A stretch of DNA of 64,000 nucleotides from Hippophae tibetana (GCA_037013495.1 CM072805.1:17580601-17644600); one strand, 5' to 3'; positions 44,966-57,067 are shown, counted from the stretch's first letter. Notes: a model not told the origin generated them from the letters alone. Numbers and translations are program-made.

Positions 44966-47517
44966 GTACCAAAGAAATCTGGGATAACAGTTGTTAAAAA
45001 TGACAAAAGTGAATTAGTGCCCACTAGAATAATCACTGGATGGAGAATGTGTATAGATTTTAGGAAACTAAATTTATATACGAAAAAGGATCACTTTCCT
45101 CTTCCATTCATTGATCAAATGTTGGAAAGATTAGCTGGGCACGAATTTTACTGTTTTTTGGATGGATTGTCCGGATATTATCAAGTACCCATAGCACCAG
45201 AAGATCAGGAAAAGACCACATTTACATGTCCTTTTGGGACATTTGCTTTTCGCAGAATGCCATTTGGGTTATGCAATGCCCCTGCCACTTTCCAGAGATG
45301 CATGATATCTATTTTCTCGGACATGGTGGAAAAATTCATTGAGATTTTCATGGACGATTTCTCTGTCTTTGGGAACTCATTTGATGATTGCTTACATAAA
45401 TTGACTTTGGTTTTAGAAAGATGCATTGAATGCAATCTCACCCTTAGTTGGGAGAAAAGTCATTTTATGGTTCAACAAGGGATAGTTTTAGGACATATAA
45501 TTTCAAACAAGGGTATTGAAGTTGATAAGGCAAAAGTTGAATTGATATCCAAACTACCTCCCCCTACATCTGTGAAGGGGATAAGAAGCTTCTTGGGACA
45601 TGCAGGATTTTACAGACGATTTATTAAAGATTTCTCTAAAATAAGTCGTCCCTTATGTAACTTGCTATCCAAAGATGCTGATTTTGACTTCAACAATGAC
45701 TGCCTTATTTCCTTTAATACCTTGAAAGTTAACTAACATCTACCCCTGTTATAATGGCACCAAACTGGTCTTTACCTTTTGAAATAATGTGTGACGCTTC
45801 TGATTATGCAATAGGAGCAGTCTTGGGACAAAGAGTGGATAAGCGTTTGCATGTCATCTACTACGCTAGCAAAACACTCAATGATGCCCAAATGAATTAT
45901 ACCACCACTGAAAAGGAATTCTTGGCTATAGTATTCTCTTTAGACAAATTTCGGTCTTATTTAGTAGGATCTAAAGTGATTGTGCATTCTGATCATGCTG
46001 CTTTAAGATACCTATTAAGTAAACCAAATGCCAAGCTAAGATTAATCAAGTGGGTCTTACTCTTACAAGAATTTGACCTAGAAATCAAGGATAAGAAAGG
46101 TAGTGAAAACTTAGTAGCTGACCATTTGTCTAGGTTGATTTCTGACTTCAATTCTCTTAAAGATGAGAGTAATGAAGATATAGTTGAAACCTTTCCTGAT
46201 GAACAGTTATTTTTCATAGGTCCAAACCCATGGTATGCTGATATTGTAAATTATCTTGCCACTGGTGTTTTGCGACCTAACACTTCATATCAGGACAAGA
46301 AAAGGTTTTTTAAAACTATTAAGGACTATTTCTGGGATGACTCTTATTTATACAAGATTAGTCAAGATCAAGTCATCCGGAGATGTGTACCTGAAGAAGA
46401 ACATAAGAGCATTCTGACTTTTTGTCATGAACTTCATTGTGGGGGTCATTTTGGAGGTGAAAAGACGGCCCGTAAGATATTACAGTCTGGATTCTTTTGG
46501 CCCACTCTTTTTAAAGATGCTCATATGTTTTGTGCACAATGTGATAGATGTCAAAGAACAGGAAACATAAGCAAAAGAGATGAAATGCCTTTGACATCTA
46601 ATTTAGTTGTTGAACTCTTTGATGTATAGGGGATTGACTTTATGGGTCCTTTTCCCCCATCTAATGGTTTTCAATACATTTTGGTTGCTGTGGATTATGT
46701 GTCCAAGTGGGTAGAAGCTATCCCCACCAAAACCAATGATGCTAATGTTGTTGTGAAATTCTTGAAAGATTTCATATTCAGTAGGTTCGGAACGCCTAGA
46801 GCTATAATAAGTGATGGAGGTAGCCATTTTTGTAACAAACTCTTTGATGGAGTACTAAACAAGTACAACATCACACATAAGGTAGCTACTCCATATCATC
46901 CTCAAACTTCTGGTTTAGTGGAAGTAAGTAATAGGCAAATTAAGGGAATATTGGAACGCACTGTGCGTCCTTCCAGGAAGGATTGGGCATTTAAGTTAAA
47001 TGATTCCTTATGGGCATACCGCACCGCTTACAAAACACCTATTGGGATGAGCCCTTACCGGTTAATCTTTGGGAAAGCGTGCCACCTTCCAGTTGAACTT
47101 GAACACAAGGCTTATTGGGAAATTAAAGAGCTAAACATGGATTTAGATAAAGCAGGTGAAAAACGATTACTCCAGCTTCATGAGTTGGAAGAAATTAGGA
47201 ATGAAGCTTATGAGAATGCCAAATTATACAAAGAGCGTACTAAGCGCTATCATGACAAGAGGCTAGTTCCTAAAACTTTTCACCCTGGAATGAAAGTTCT
47301 TTTATTTAACTCTCGTTTGAGATTGTTTCCAGGAAAGCTGAGATCAAGATGGGATGGACCATTCAAAATAGTTCAAGTATTTGAACATGGAGTGGTAGAA
47401 CTATTGGACTCCAAGACACAAAAAACGTTCAAAGTCAATGGCCATCGTGTCAAGCCTTATTTAGAAGAACCAAACAACATTGCTGAAATGGATTGCATTT
47501 GGCTGAGTAACCCTTAG
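44966..47517 (+). pseudogene. Athila pol, RT to integrase, two lesions
   Basis: Long open segments at 45017-45736, 45754-46629 and 46642-47517. RT keeps [10 protein letters not shown] and FMDDFSVFG; RNase H keeps CDASDYAIG and HSDH; integrase keeps the second Asp (ISDGGSHF) and the Glu (GLVEVSNR). Two lesions against element A: a 1-bp deletion at about 45727-45735 that shifts the frame after FNTLK, and a TGG-to-TAG stop at about 46627 just before the first integrase Asp. The N-terminal part of the polyprotein is missing. Recently inactivated. Confidence 0.9.
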
Positions 47518-47530
47518 CACCAAAAAGATA

Positions 47531-47578
47531 CGTCTTGCTAAGACGTTAAACTAAGCGCTGGATGGGAGGCAACCCATC
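47531..47578 (+). other. Hairpin module after pol (element D)
   Basis: CGTCTTGCTAAGACG (47531-47545) and GATGGGAGGCAACCCATC (47561-47578), 14 bp after the pol stop codon. Both stems are perfect. Confidence 0.65.
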
Positions 47579-49310
47579 ATTTTAGGTAAATTTTTTTCTT
47601 ATTTGTTTTATTTACTTAATATTATTGTTTATTTTAGTTTACTTATATGTGAATAATTTTTTAAAATTGTTAAAACTAAAAATATTTGTTGAGATGTTAG
47701 AAGTTCACAGCGATCTGTCTGTACACACTTTAATGATGAATATGATGGATGCACCTGTATTCCTTCATTACTACTTACACATTCTCAAAAAATAGGTAAT
47801 ATTTCTCCTCTTTTCTCTTTATCTTTAATTTGCAGTTGTTACATTGAGGACAATGTAAGTTCTAGGTTGGGGGTGGTGAAAATTTACCATGCTTAATAAA
47901 AAATAAAAATAAATAAATAATAATAATAAATAAATAAATAAATAAAATTTTTTATTTCTCACAAAAATTTATCATTTCTTTAAATCAAATTTAAGTAAAT
48001 AGTTAAGTCTTTGGTACTGTTAGATTAATTTTTGAAAACATATCATGAAATATTTTGTAATTATTTTTGATAATTAGTTAGTTTTTGTCATAACTAGTAT
48101 TTCTTGATAAAATGTGGAAATTATATTAAACCCAAAATCGGTGTTTATGAATTTTTTTTTTAACGGAGACTACCCTTGTGAGATATAATTTGAGCCTAAT
48201 TTCTTTTATTCAAAGTGAAATATATATTTTTTCTACTCCAAACACATTTCTTATTTATTCAAAAGTTTGGATGATCTCTATAGGTATTAGCATTGAATGT
48301 ATGAATTTTTTTCTCATATTAATAGAGTATCATATATATATATATATTTTTGTTTAGATTAAACGATTTGAGTAGAAATTGATAGTATATGCTTATATCT
48401 CATTCATGCATGACTGCTACAAAAACAAAAGGACATATCTGGGGTTACCTAAACCAAGATCAAACAGAAAAGCCACAAAATTAACCACTAACCAAAATCC
48501 AAAAAAATGTACAATCTATACAAGGGTTGACTCTCTAAAATATACATATATTGAAAAAAAAATATAGAGAGTTTAAAAAAATATAGTATCATCTACATAC
48601 TATAACCCACATTGCCAACAAAGTTGTGAGTAAAGGCTAAATACAAAAGAAAGATATAGGAAGTAATTCCCTAAAAAGTCATTGCAAATTCTTCATTTGT
48701 AAAAAGCATATATCTTGAAATTCTTTCTTAATGAGTTTGATTTATGCATGAAAATAATTTTTATATATGATATCTTTATAATTTATACATTCGATTCCTT
48801 TCATGAGATCAATGTTAAAATAACACTTTGAGCCTTTATTCTTTATACATATGCGAACATATTAGTTCATTTCTATACATCAACTCTTTCGCATATAAAT
48901 TAGTATGAGTGTTTGAACCCATAGGATTCAGTGCTTTGAGAGTATTGACTTGTGAGGAATAGAGTCGAAGCGAATTCTGATTCATGACACTGAAATTGGG
49001 TAAAATTAAATTGATACATTTTTGAAATGAAATATGAAAATGATTTTCGACTAATTATTATAATAAAATCATGATTGTTTAAAGAGATTAAAATAACTTA
49101 TGCTTGAGATTTTAATTATGATCTTAAAGGAGATTAAAAAGTATGAGATATTTTTGTGATATGTTGTTTTCTTTTATTCTTAAATTAATTATTGATTGTG
49201 TTGTAATTGTAGTTTTTGATTTGATTGTTTTTATAGTTTCTTTTGATTTTTACAGTTAGTTCAATGTTTGTGGGTATCATTACTGAAAACAAGAAGCTGG
49301 TTGGGGGTTG
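47579..49310 (+). other. Post-pol non-coding region of element D
   Basis: Contains the palindrome TTACATTGAGGACAATGTAA (47839-47858) and second purine tract GGTTGGGGGTGGTG (47865-47878), and ends with the main polypurine tract GCTGGTTGGGGGTTG at 49296-49310. No coding frame is supported. Confidence 0.75.
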
Positions 49311-51165
49311 TGATGAGTGCTCAAAAAGCACTAAAATAACCATGATTTTATGCACATTAATTGATTAAAAATATATATATTTATATGTTTTATCATATAT
49401 TTATATAAATTTGTCTTTTTCGGAATCACGGGTATTTTTATTGTTTTTCAGGTATTTTGGCTTAAAAATGCAATTTAAAGGCTCAAAGAGGAATACTTGA
49501 AGCAATACATCACAAATATATTAATAAATAAGTGGGAAAGGGTCAAAAAACATGGAAAAATTGGACAAAATGGGTCGAAAAGGTCAAAAATGTCAAAAAG
49601 ACGGAAATCGCCCCAACAGCAGCCCCTCCGTGCGCCCAACGCGTTTTCGCCCCATTTTTCACGTGCAGCCGCCCCTGTGACGTCATTAATGACATCAGCA
49701 ATTCCAATACGCATTTTTACATTGTTTAATATTTTTTTAACATTTTTTTACTCATTTTTTCTCTCCATCCTCACCTATAAAAACCCCCCTTTCCTTCACT
49801 TCAAATCACACCTTTAAAAACACACTTCTCTCTTCTTTCTTTCTCTCATTTCTTAGTTTTTGAGTTTTTCTTAGTTTCTCTCTTAGTTTTTCTCTTAGTT
49901 TTTAGTTCAATTCTCTTAGGTTTAGAGTTCTTCTCTTTTTGAGAGGAACTTGTAATGTTTTTGTAATAATTTAGATTTTTGATTCAATAAATGGGAGTGC
50001 AAATTCCGCTTGGAGGTTTTCTAGCTACGGGAATAGCGTCGAAGTTCTGTAAGGATTTTATTTTCTTTACAGTTATTTTTATGCTTTATTCTTACATGTT
50101 ATATTTAATTTGTCTGTGGTTAAATTTAACTATGCTGGCTGTTTAGTAAACATGATGTAATAATGACGTTGTTATGCTTGCGAAATATTAAATAGGTAAA
50201 AATCTTTAAAATGAATTGATTTTGTTTTTATTCAAGATTTTATATTAAGAATGTTAGAGAGAAATATATTATTTTTCATTACAAACTTAAACCTGAAAAT
50301 TAGATTTTAAGGTTTAGTTATCCGGTCTAATTTAGAGTAGTGCTCTTTTATTTGTTGGTACAATTGCCCGGTAGTTAGAGTGAAACTCTATTTCAAAAGT
50401 TTTTATAAGAATTATTATGTGAAAATGTATTGACAACATGTTTTCAATAGTGGTTTTAAAACTTGAAAGTTAGTACTCGGATAATTAAATTCTTATGTTT
50501 AATTTGGACACCTTGAATAATGTTTAAATTGTCTAACCCCACCAATGGTGGCATTTAAATGGTTCATTTTCAATCTCTTAGAAAAAGGAATTAATTTAAT
50601 TAACCAAATTAGTTATCAACCCCACCCATAGGTGTTAATTGATTTGTTTAGTTAACAAAGAATATCTAACCCCACCAAAGGTGGTATTTATATAAAAAAG
50701 AGAGAATCAATAAAATATCAATTTATATCTTTAATAACCTAGATAATATGAGCAAGCATAATTAATTTAGTTATTATATCCATAAATACTCCGCTAATAT
50801 AAATGATAAAAATTTGCATGAATATTTATTGAATCTGTATATATGTTTATTATTTATTGAATTTGTATCTATGTTTATTTTTATGTTATTAGATTATATT
50901 TAATTAATCTGTATATATGTTTATTTATTTTATGTTATTAGATTAGGAACACAAAAACCAAACTATCGTGACAGGATGTTTAGGATTTAATTTCATTTTT
51001 AAAAGTTTGAATAATAAATTAAAAACCACATACATTCCTTCCTTAGATCGACCTTGGGAGTATACTTATCATTTTCTTCGAAATGATTCGTGCACTTGCG
51101 AGAGTTTTATAAATATTAAAACCAAAGTATTGGCAAGAATCGGCGATGCCGGTTTTCGCTCATCA
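49311..51165 (+). repeat. 3' LTR of element D
   Basis: 1855 bp, TGATGAGTGCTC to TTTTCGCTCATCA. Most of the GC-rich block is deleted (49605-49680 remains). One TGACGTCA (49678-49685) and one TGACATCA site remain. TATA box is altered to TATAAAAA (about 49777). Carries the U5 hairpins and the short frame from 50968. Confidence 0.9.
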
Positions 51166-51570
51166 GCGCGCCATACATCTTGTTCGTGAATTCTTGGAAG
51201 CAAATGAAGCTACAGAATCCCCTAAAGTCAATGAACATTCCTTTGTATGGCTTCATCAAAAAATCTTTCAATCGTTGAGCTCCTAGTCATAATTGGGGAG
51301 GGTCATGCTACTAAGACCATTATGATTAACTTTCTAGTAGTTTCCTTCCCCTCAACTTGCAATGACATCTTAGGATAGCCATTCCTACATAGTGCTAGGG
51401 TATTATCTTCCACTTAAAACCTCATACTAAAGTTTCTAACAAAAAGGAGAATTGGGATTGTCCTAGGAGAGCAAAGGTAGCATTAGTCTACAAAAACACT
51501 AGATTCATTAGGGGAAAAAGTGTAAGTTTGGCTAGTTGAAAGAGGCTAGGTTCAGGCCTATTTATTTTTG
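51166..51570 (+). pseudogene. Tat-lineage protease remnant
   Basis: A broken frame reading IMINFLVVSFPSTCNDILG, then PFLHSARVLSST and LILKFLTKRRIGIVLG, which follows the pattern of the protease C-terminal half in Tat-type elements. It continues the Tat gag at 43684-44965 across the inserted Athila copy. Interrupted by stops; no RT follows. Confidence 0.6.
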
Positions 51571-52008
51571 CTTTATACTTGTAATCTATTTTTTGATCAA
51601 AAGTACTAGGTGAGGTCTTACATGACTAAGTCAACACCAACACAAAAAATTAAAAAGTTGAGAATAAATAAACAATTTAGCCAGCTTGGCATTCATGTAA
51701 TCGTCTATAACTTAGCTCACCAACCACTCATCATAACCTTGGCATATAGAAAGGCCATAAAACCAGAATCAGAACCATCTACTCATCCATAGAAACCCTA
51801 GCTTTGCACGAAGGCATGATTTTCCCTATGTGCTACTATAGCTTAGAAGTGAGTACACTCCTCCCTTGAAGATATTAGCCACATTTAGCTAAAGCTAGGA
51901 ACCAGAATTGTCCTACATTTTATTAGGAAGGCTACTTCTTTTGCAAAATTATATAGCGACCATAACCCTATGAGGGATTGGCTTACGTCATCATCCAACC
52001 ATCGCCTT
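51571..52008. other. Unassigned DNA before the tandem array
   Basis: No domain recognised. The part from about 51880 has weak similarity to the tandem unit that follows, so the array may once have extended further. Confidence 0.4.
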
Positions 52009-52850
52009 CATAGACAAAGTCCTATGCTAGAAAGAAAATGGCCCTAGAACCCTTTCTACACCCATAATGACCTTGATCTAGGATCCATTCTAGCTCACTT
52101 GGCTTTGTCAAATCATCACCCTAATAAGTCACATTTTGTGAGAAAATGGAAGCGGGAAAAACACCCATCAAACACCCACAGAGACTTTGATCCAGGATCA
52201 AGGTAGTATCCTACTTAGCATTAAACCATTGTCTCAATGGATCACTTCCTATGCAAAAATTAAGCGGGATTAACATCTCTCCAACATCCACAGTGACTAT
52301 AATCCATGATCAAAATAGTGCAAACTAGTGTCTCAATGGATCACTTCATGTGTGGAATAGAAATGGGATCAATAAGCTTGTAATACCCACAACAACTATG
52401 ACCCTAGACCAAGACAATGTCTTCCATCACTTTAATGGACCACTTCATGTGCCGAAATAGACATGTGCTAAACATGCTTTCAAGGCCCATGGTAATGGGG
52501 ATCTAGGATCAAGGTAATGGCTCTACCAAATGTTATCTTAATAGACTAAGTAATTTGTGGTAAAATAAGTGGGATAAAAACCACTTCAACACTATAACAA
52601 CTATGGTCCAGGATCATAGCAACCTAAAATCATTAAACAAATGTCTTAATGGACTAAGTCTGATATGGAAAATGGAGTTGGTGCTCAACCCCTCTGGAAC
52701 CCACACTGATTGCAACCCGAGATCACAACATTGGTCAACTTGGAATCAGGACACCAATCTCTCAATAGACCAAGTCTTGTACAAAAAATGGAACTGGGAC
52801 AATATCCCTCTAACAACCATAATGATGAAGGTTTAGGATCCAGACACTGA
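52009..52850. repeat. Degenerate ~107-bp tandem array, about eight units
   Basis: Anchors of the type AATGGACCACTTC or AATAGACCAAGTC occur at 52009, 52123, 52236, 52335, 52434, 52540, 52648 and 52764, spacing 99-116 bp. Within each unit a GACTATGATCCAGGATCAAG-like stretch recurs. Units are diverged, so the array is old. Such arrays are known in the 3' part of some Tat/Ogre elements, which would fit the Tat remnant just upstream; this link is inferred. Confidence 0.75.
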
Positions 52851-53179
52851 GGCTAAGAAAGTTACATTAAGGAATGAAGTGGTGCATGACCTCCTTCACA
52901 CCCAAGAAACTCCATCTCAAGAATCAATAATTTTCAAAGAATTTCAAAGGAAAAGGTGGATGTCATACCTTCATAAAAATAGGAATCTAGAGAATGGTCA
53001 TTGCTTATTGCACTCAAGAAGCTTACCAAGGAATAAGGATAGGAGATTAGAAGTCCAAACCACTCATTTTAAAAAATATATTCCTAAGGAGCTTGGGACA
53101 CCAAAAAACTTCCCAAGAACTCATAAAGTTAAGAAAATTCTTAAGGACTTTGGGAAGACCAAAAACTTTTCAACAACTT
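52851..53179. other. Unassigned DNA
   Basis: A plus-strand frame of 100 codons (52879-53181) is open, without recognisable domain and with a Lys/Asn-rich content. No confident call. Confidence 0.3.
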
Positions 53180-53871
53180 AGGAACCCTTTAGGGAAACAA
53201 CCTAGGAACCCAAAAAATCAAAGGACTAGAAATGATTAATTTGCTAAGAACGTGTTGAAGATGATCTTATTAGAACCCTAAGGAAACAAAGTCCTTAAAA
53301 CCCAAACCATGAGACACCACAAAGGATTATCACTCACTTTGATAAGCCGAATTCAAGTATGAAATCAAAAACACAAGAAGGCAAAGCAAGAAGCTTTATG
53401 AAATTTCCTTTTCATTAATCAATATTCATTCTTGCCTCCAAATTACCTAGCTCTTCTTATTAATAATCAAGAAACCCTAAAAGAAAAAAAAAACCCTAGA
53501 TGAAATGGGCCTAATAGGCCTATAGTTGTAGATTAGGCCTAATCCAACCTTAAAAAGAATAAAATACTAAAAGGCTTAAAATAAAAAGCTCATAATTAAC
53601 TAAAATAAAAATTGCTAAACATAAAAGGTCCACAATTAAATAAAAGAGTAAGACTTAAAATAAAAATCCCACAATTCACTAAAACAAAAATTGCTAAACA
53701 AAAAGGCCCATAATTAACTAAAGCAAAAAAAAATTTCTTTCTAAATTAATCCTTGCATCCAATTTAATATTCCAAATCTACCCTTTGTGTAGGATATTGA
53801 AAATATTTATAGGATCTTGAGAATCTTTAGAATATTTGTAAACATTAACTTGGTTAACACCTCAATCTCCA
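53180..53871 (-). repeat. 3' LTR of element C
   Basis: About 690 bp, clearly homologous to 56374-57067 but with many substitutions and small indels, so the element is old. Its outer end is degraded: the expected TGATACGG is not recognisable. Confidence 0.8.
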
Positions 53872-53889
53872 TTATTCCCCTCTTCTTCG

Positions 53890-55191
53890 AAAAGATTCAT
53901 CCTCGAATCTTAGCTTTGTAAGAAGGTCAATTTGGTATTGCAGATTCAGGTATAAAGTCTATTTGATGCTGCAAGCCTCGCAAATGATGTAATCCATGGG
54001 GAATCTCTTCAGGAAGTTGATCCTCAAAGTCCTACAATAAAGATACAATGACACTAGGCAAAGATAAGTTAAGTTCGTTAGTAAAAATACAAACATCCTA
54101 GTACATAAATATAGGTACTTGTTTCCTTGCCATCATTGCACTCTTAATCTCATGTTTTTTAGCAATTACACTAACGTTTTTATTTAACTCTTTTTTGTTC
54201 ACTTTTTTCTTCTATTTTCTTACTTCTTTCTCTCTTTTGCTCACTTTTCTTTCTTTTTTCCATACTTTGTGCTCACTTTTCTTTCTTTTTTCCATACTTT
54301 GTGCTCACTTTTCTCTTCTTCTTTTTCGCTCAACCTCACTTTCTCTCTTTTTATTTTCCTCTTGCTCACACTTTTGTTTTTCCCACATCTTGCACTCTCT
54401 TTCTATCCTAATTTGGTCATCATAATATTGTAAAGGTTTGAGAGGATCTAATACAAGTTTTTGGTTGTTCATTTCAAAAGAAAAAAAAATTATGTAAACA
54501 TCATGTGATACCCTCCTATCAAATTGCCATGGTCGGTCAAGAAATATGTGAGTAGCATACATTAGTACAACATCACAAAGAACCTCATCTTCATATTTTC
54601 CAATTGAAAAGGGAACCCAAACTTGTTTATTAACTTCCACTTCTCCACATTAATTCAGCCATGGTAGCTTATACAGTTTGGGATGCTTCTACCACTTCAA
54701 ATTTAAATTTTCTACCAACAAGGTAATAGCAAGATTAGTGTAGCTCCCACTATCAATATTTAATGTGCATACCTTATCCTTAATGTGGCATCTTGTGTGG
54801 AAAATATGATCATGGTGCTTGTCATCTCCTTTATCCTTAGGTAGTATATTCAGGACTCTCCTTGTGACAAATGAATCTCTATGCACAGTTTCTTCCATTT
54901 CAACATTAGAAAAATCCTTCACTGGTGGTATTTCTTCGTCACATGAACTACCACTTTTAATTTCTCCATTTATATGTACAACCATGGTGCTTTGTCTAAC
55001 CCAAGTCTTATATGTCTTCTTTTATGTAATTTAAAACCGAAAGAGGATTCTAAATCATCCAACCCTGCATTCATTCTCTTAAATTGGTCGTGAATAGATT
55101 TGATGAAAAATTTCAAGTCAATCTCTTGTGGTTCTCCTCCTTCCTTACTCATGTTGTCAACTTGTAAAATAAAATGAGATAAGCCACACAC
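53890..55191 (-). pseudogene. Gypsy gag-protease with pre-RT linker, broken
   Basis: Minus-strand segments in order: 55191-54970 (gag-related, MSKEGGEPQEIDLKFFIKSI), 54985-54689 (protease, IFHTRCHIKDKVCTLNIDSG, with active site DSG), 54640-54305 (PFSIGKYEDEVLCDVV and LDRPWQFDRRVSHD, then a Lys/Glu-rich tail), and 54180-53890 (PEEIPHGLHHLRGLQHQIDF, the conserved approach to RT). The frame then ends at the polypurine tract instead of entering RT. Stops and shifts separate the segments. Confidence 0.8.
54239..54302. repeat. Two copies of a 32-bp tandem repeat
   Basis: Units starting GCTCACTTTTCTTTC at 54239 and 54271, with a partial third at 54303. It falls in the Lys/Glu-rich tail of the protease-linker frame. 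Confidence 0.8.
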
Positions 55192-55439
55192 TCCCCCACG
55201 TGTTTGCTCTCAAATATGATTGTTATCACTTTCCCTTTTTTAACACTACTTTTACTCATTTTTTTAATAATATTTTTACTCTCTCTTTCTTTTACCACTC
55301 AAAGCTCACACCAACCCCCTTTACGTTCTTAACAAAATCAAAAAATCCAACTAATCTCAAAAAGTAATGGTTTTATTGGTGGCAATCTCAAAATTCATAA
55401 TTCTAAAAACTTAATGGCAAAGTATGACAAAATAAAGTC

Positions 55440-55709
55440 CAAATAGGACTCTAAAGAAAGACTCTTGACCAAATAGGACACTAAAGAAAGATTCTTGACC
55501 AAGGAGGACTCTAACGAAAGATTCTTGACCAATGAGGACTCTAAAGAAAGACTCTTGACCTAGGAGGACTCTAAAGAAAGATTCTTGAAAAATGGGGACT
55601 CTTAAGAAAGATTACTGACCAAGGAGGACTCTAAAGAGATGCTTTTAACCAAGAAGGACTCTAAAGAAAGACTCTTGACCAAGGAGGACTCTAAATAAAG
55701 ACTCTTGAC
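55440..55709. repeat. 30-bp minisatellite, nine copies
   Basis: Nine units of exactly 30 bp related to CAAGGAGGACTCTAAAGAAA + GACTCTTGAC. Length is held without indels although bases vary. On the minus strand 30 bp gives a 10-residue period (VKSLSLESSL in the consensus), interrupted by at least one stop. Lies between gag-protease and the 5' LTR of element C, in its leader. Spacing is absent, so it is not a CRISPR array. Confidence 0.9.
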
Positions 55710-56359
55710 CAACTATGATTTCCCTTTTTTTTAATTAATCTTTGGCAGTAAAAACAAAATAAAGGAAAATCAATTTTAACAAGAACAAGAAAATTCAGCA
55801 AGAAAATAAAAATTAAATTATCTTGCAATCTACTACTATGTTCTCATTTTCTTCTTCTCAAAAATTGTAAGAACATCATCGACGCCCAGTGTTTCTTATA
55901 CGAATCGAAACAAGATTTGATTTGATTTATCATAATATGTGTTTCGATACCCCAGTCAAAAGTTATGATCATTTAAAGTTACAACTCGGTTTTATCAATA
56001 TTTTTTGTTTGAAACAAAATAGCATATCTCTTCTTTTCTTTTCTTTTTTTATTTTTTTTGTTTTTTTTTCATTTTTGTTTTTGTTTTTTTGAAGAATAAA
56101 AAAAATAGATTGAACATAGAAATGAAAAAACAAGAAAAAGATACAAAGAATTCAACAAAAAACTAAGAAACAAAATCCAAATACGAAAACAACGACAACG
56201 AAATTAAAAGAAAATACAAGACTCAAAAGGACAAAATTTATCTTTTTTTTTTATTTGTGACTCAAGAAAGTAGAAAACAATCAAAGGATGAATTTTTTTA
56301 AAATCTAAAATTCAAAACAAAGATAGATGAAGATAGATATCATGTTTTCAGCAACCAAG

Positions 56360-56371
56360 GCTTTGTTACCA
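56360..56371 (-). other. Primer-binding site, initiator tRNA-Met type
   Basis: Reads TGGTAACAAAGC in the element's direction; the initiator-Met consensus is TGGTATCAGAGC, so two positions differ. It begins two bases from the LTR end. Confidence 0.65.
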
Positions 56372-56373
56372 AA

Positions 56374-57067
56374 TGATACGGACCATTTAGGCAAACAACA
56401 TAGGAACCCACGAACTTAAAGGAATAGAAATGATTGATTTCTAAGAACGTGTTGAAGATGATCATATTAGAACCCTAAGGAAACAAACTTCTTAAAACTC
56501 AAACTTGAGATGCCACAAAGGATAATCACTCCATTTGATAAGTTGGATTCAAGTATTCAATGAAGAACACAACAAGGCAAAGTAAGAATTTTATGAAATT
56601 TCCTTTTCATTAATCAATATTCATTTTTTCCTCCAAATTACATATCTCTTCTTACTAACAACCAAGAAACTCTAAAATAAAAAAACAACACAGAATAAAT
56701 GGGCTTAATAGGTCTATTTAGTTGTGGATTGAGCTTAATCCAACCTTTAAAAAAATAAAAGACTAAAAGACTTAAAATAAAAAGCTCACAATTAACTAAA
56801 ATAAAAATTTCTAAAGATAAAATACCCACAATTAAATGAAAGACTAAGACTTAAAATAAAAAAGGACAGCAATTTATTAAAACAAAAATTACTAAGCATC
56901 AAAACGCTCATAATTAATTAAAACAAAAAAACTTCTTCCTAAATTAATACTTGCATCCAATTTAATATTTCTAATCTACCTCTTGTGTAGATCTTAAGAA
57001 TATTTGTAATATCTTTAAAATCTTTAAAATATTTCTAAATATTAACTTGGTTAACACTTTAATCTCA
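56374..57067 (-). repeat. 5' LTR of element C
   Basis: TGATACGGACC to AATCTCA on the plus strand. Shares with the 3' LTR the blocks CTAAGAACGTGTTGAAGATG and GAAATTTCCTTTTCATTAAT, and the end GGTTAACAC. Confidence 0.85.

Larger units (their letters stand above)
44966..51165 (+). mobile_element. 5'-truncated Athila copy (D)
   Basis: Plus-strand copy closely related to element A (about 12 amino-acid changes in some 830 residues of pol by eye). It begins abruptly inside pol at GTACCAAAGAAATC and ends with a complete 3' LTR at 51165. The 5' LTR, both gags and protease are absent. A piece of about 200 bp beside the polypurine tract, present in element A, is also missing (near 49290). Confidence 0.9.
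53180..57067 (-). mobile_element. Non-autonomous gypsy element without RT (C)
   Basis: Two direct repeats, 53180-53871 and 56374-57067, frame about 2.5 kb. In the element's (minus) direction the LTR starts TGGAGATTGAGG and ends CCGTATCA. Beside the 5' LTR is a primer site resembling initiator-tRNA-Met (TGGTAACAAAGC, plus strand 56360-56371); beside the 3' LTR is the tract GAAGAAGAGGGGAATAA (plus strand 53872-53888). Internal coding covers gag-like and protease sequence and the linker up to the start of RT, then stops at the polypurine tract. RT, RNase H and integrase are absent. Confidence 0.82.

Noticed and set aside
54195..54425. Plus-strand Phe/Ser/Leu-rich frame
   Set aside because: Reverse complement of the Lys/Glu-rich tail of the minus-strand gypsy protein.
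55440..55709. CRISPR-like appearance of the 30-bp array
   Set aside because: Units are directly adjacent with no spacers, and the context is a plant retrotransposon.
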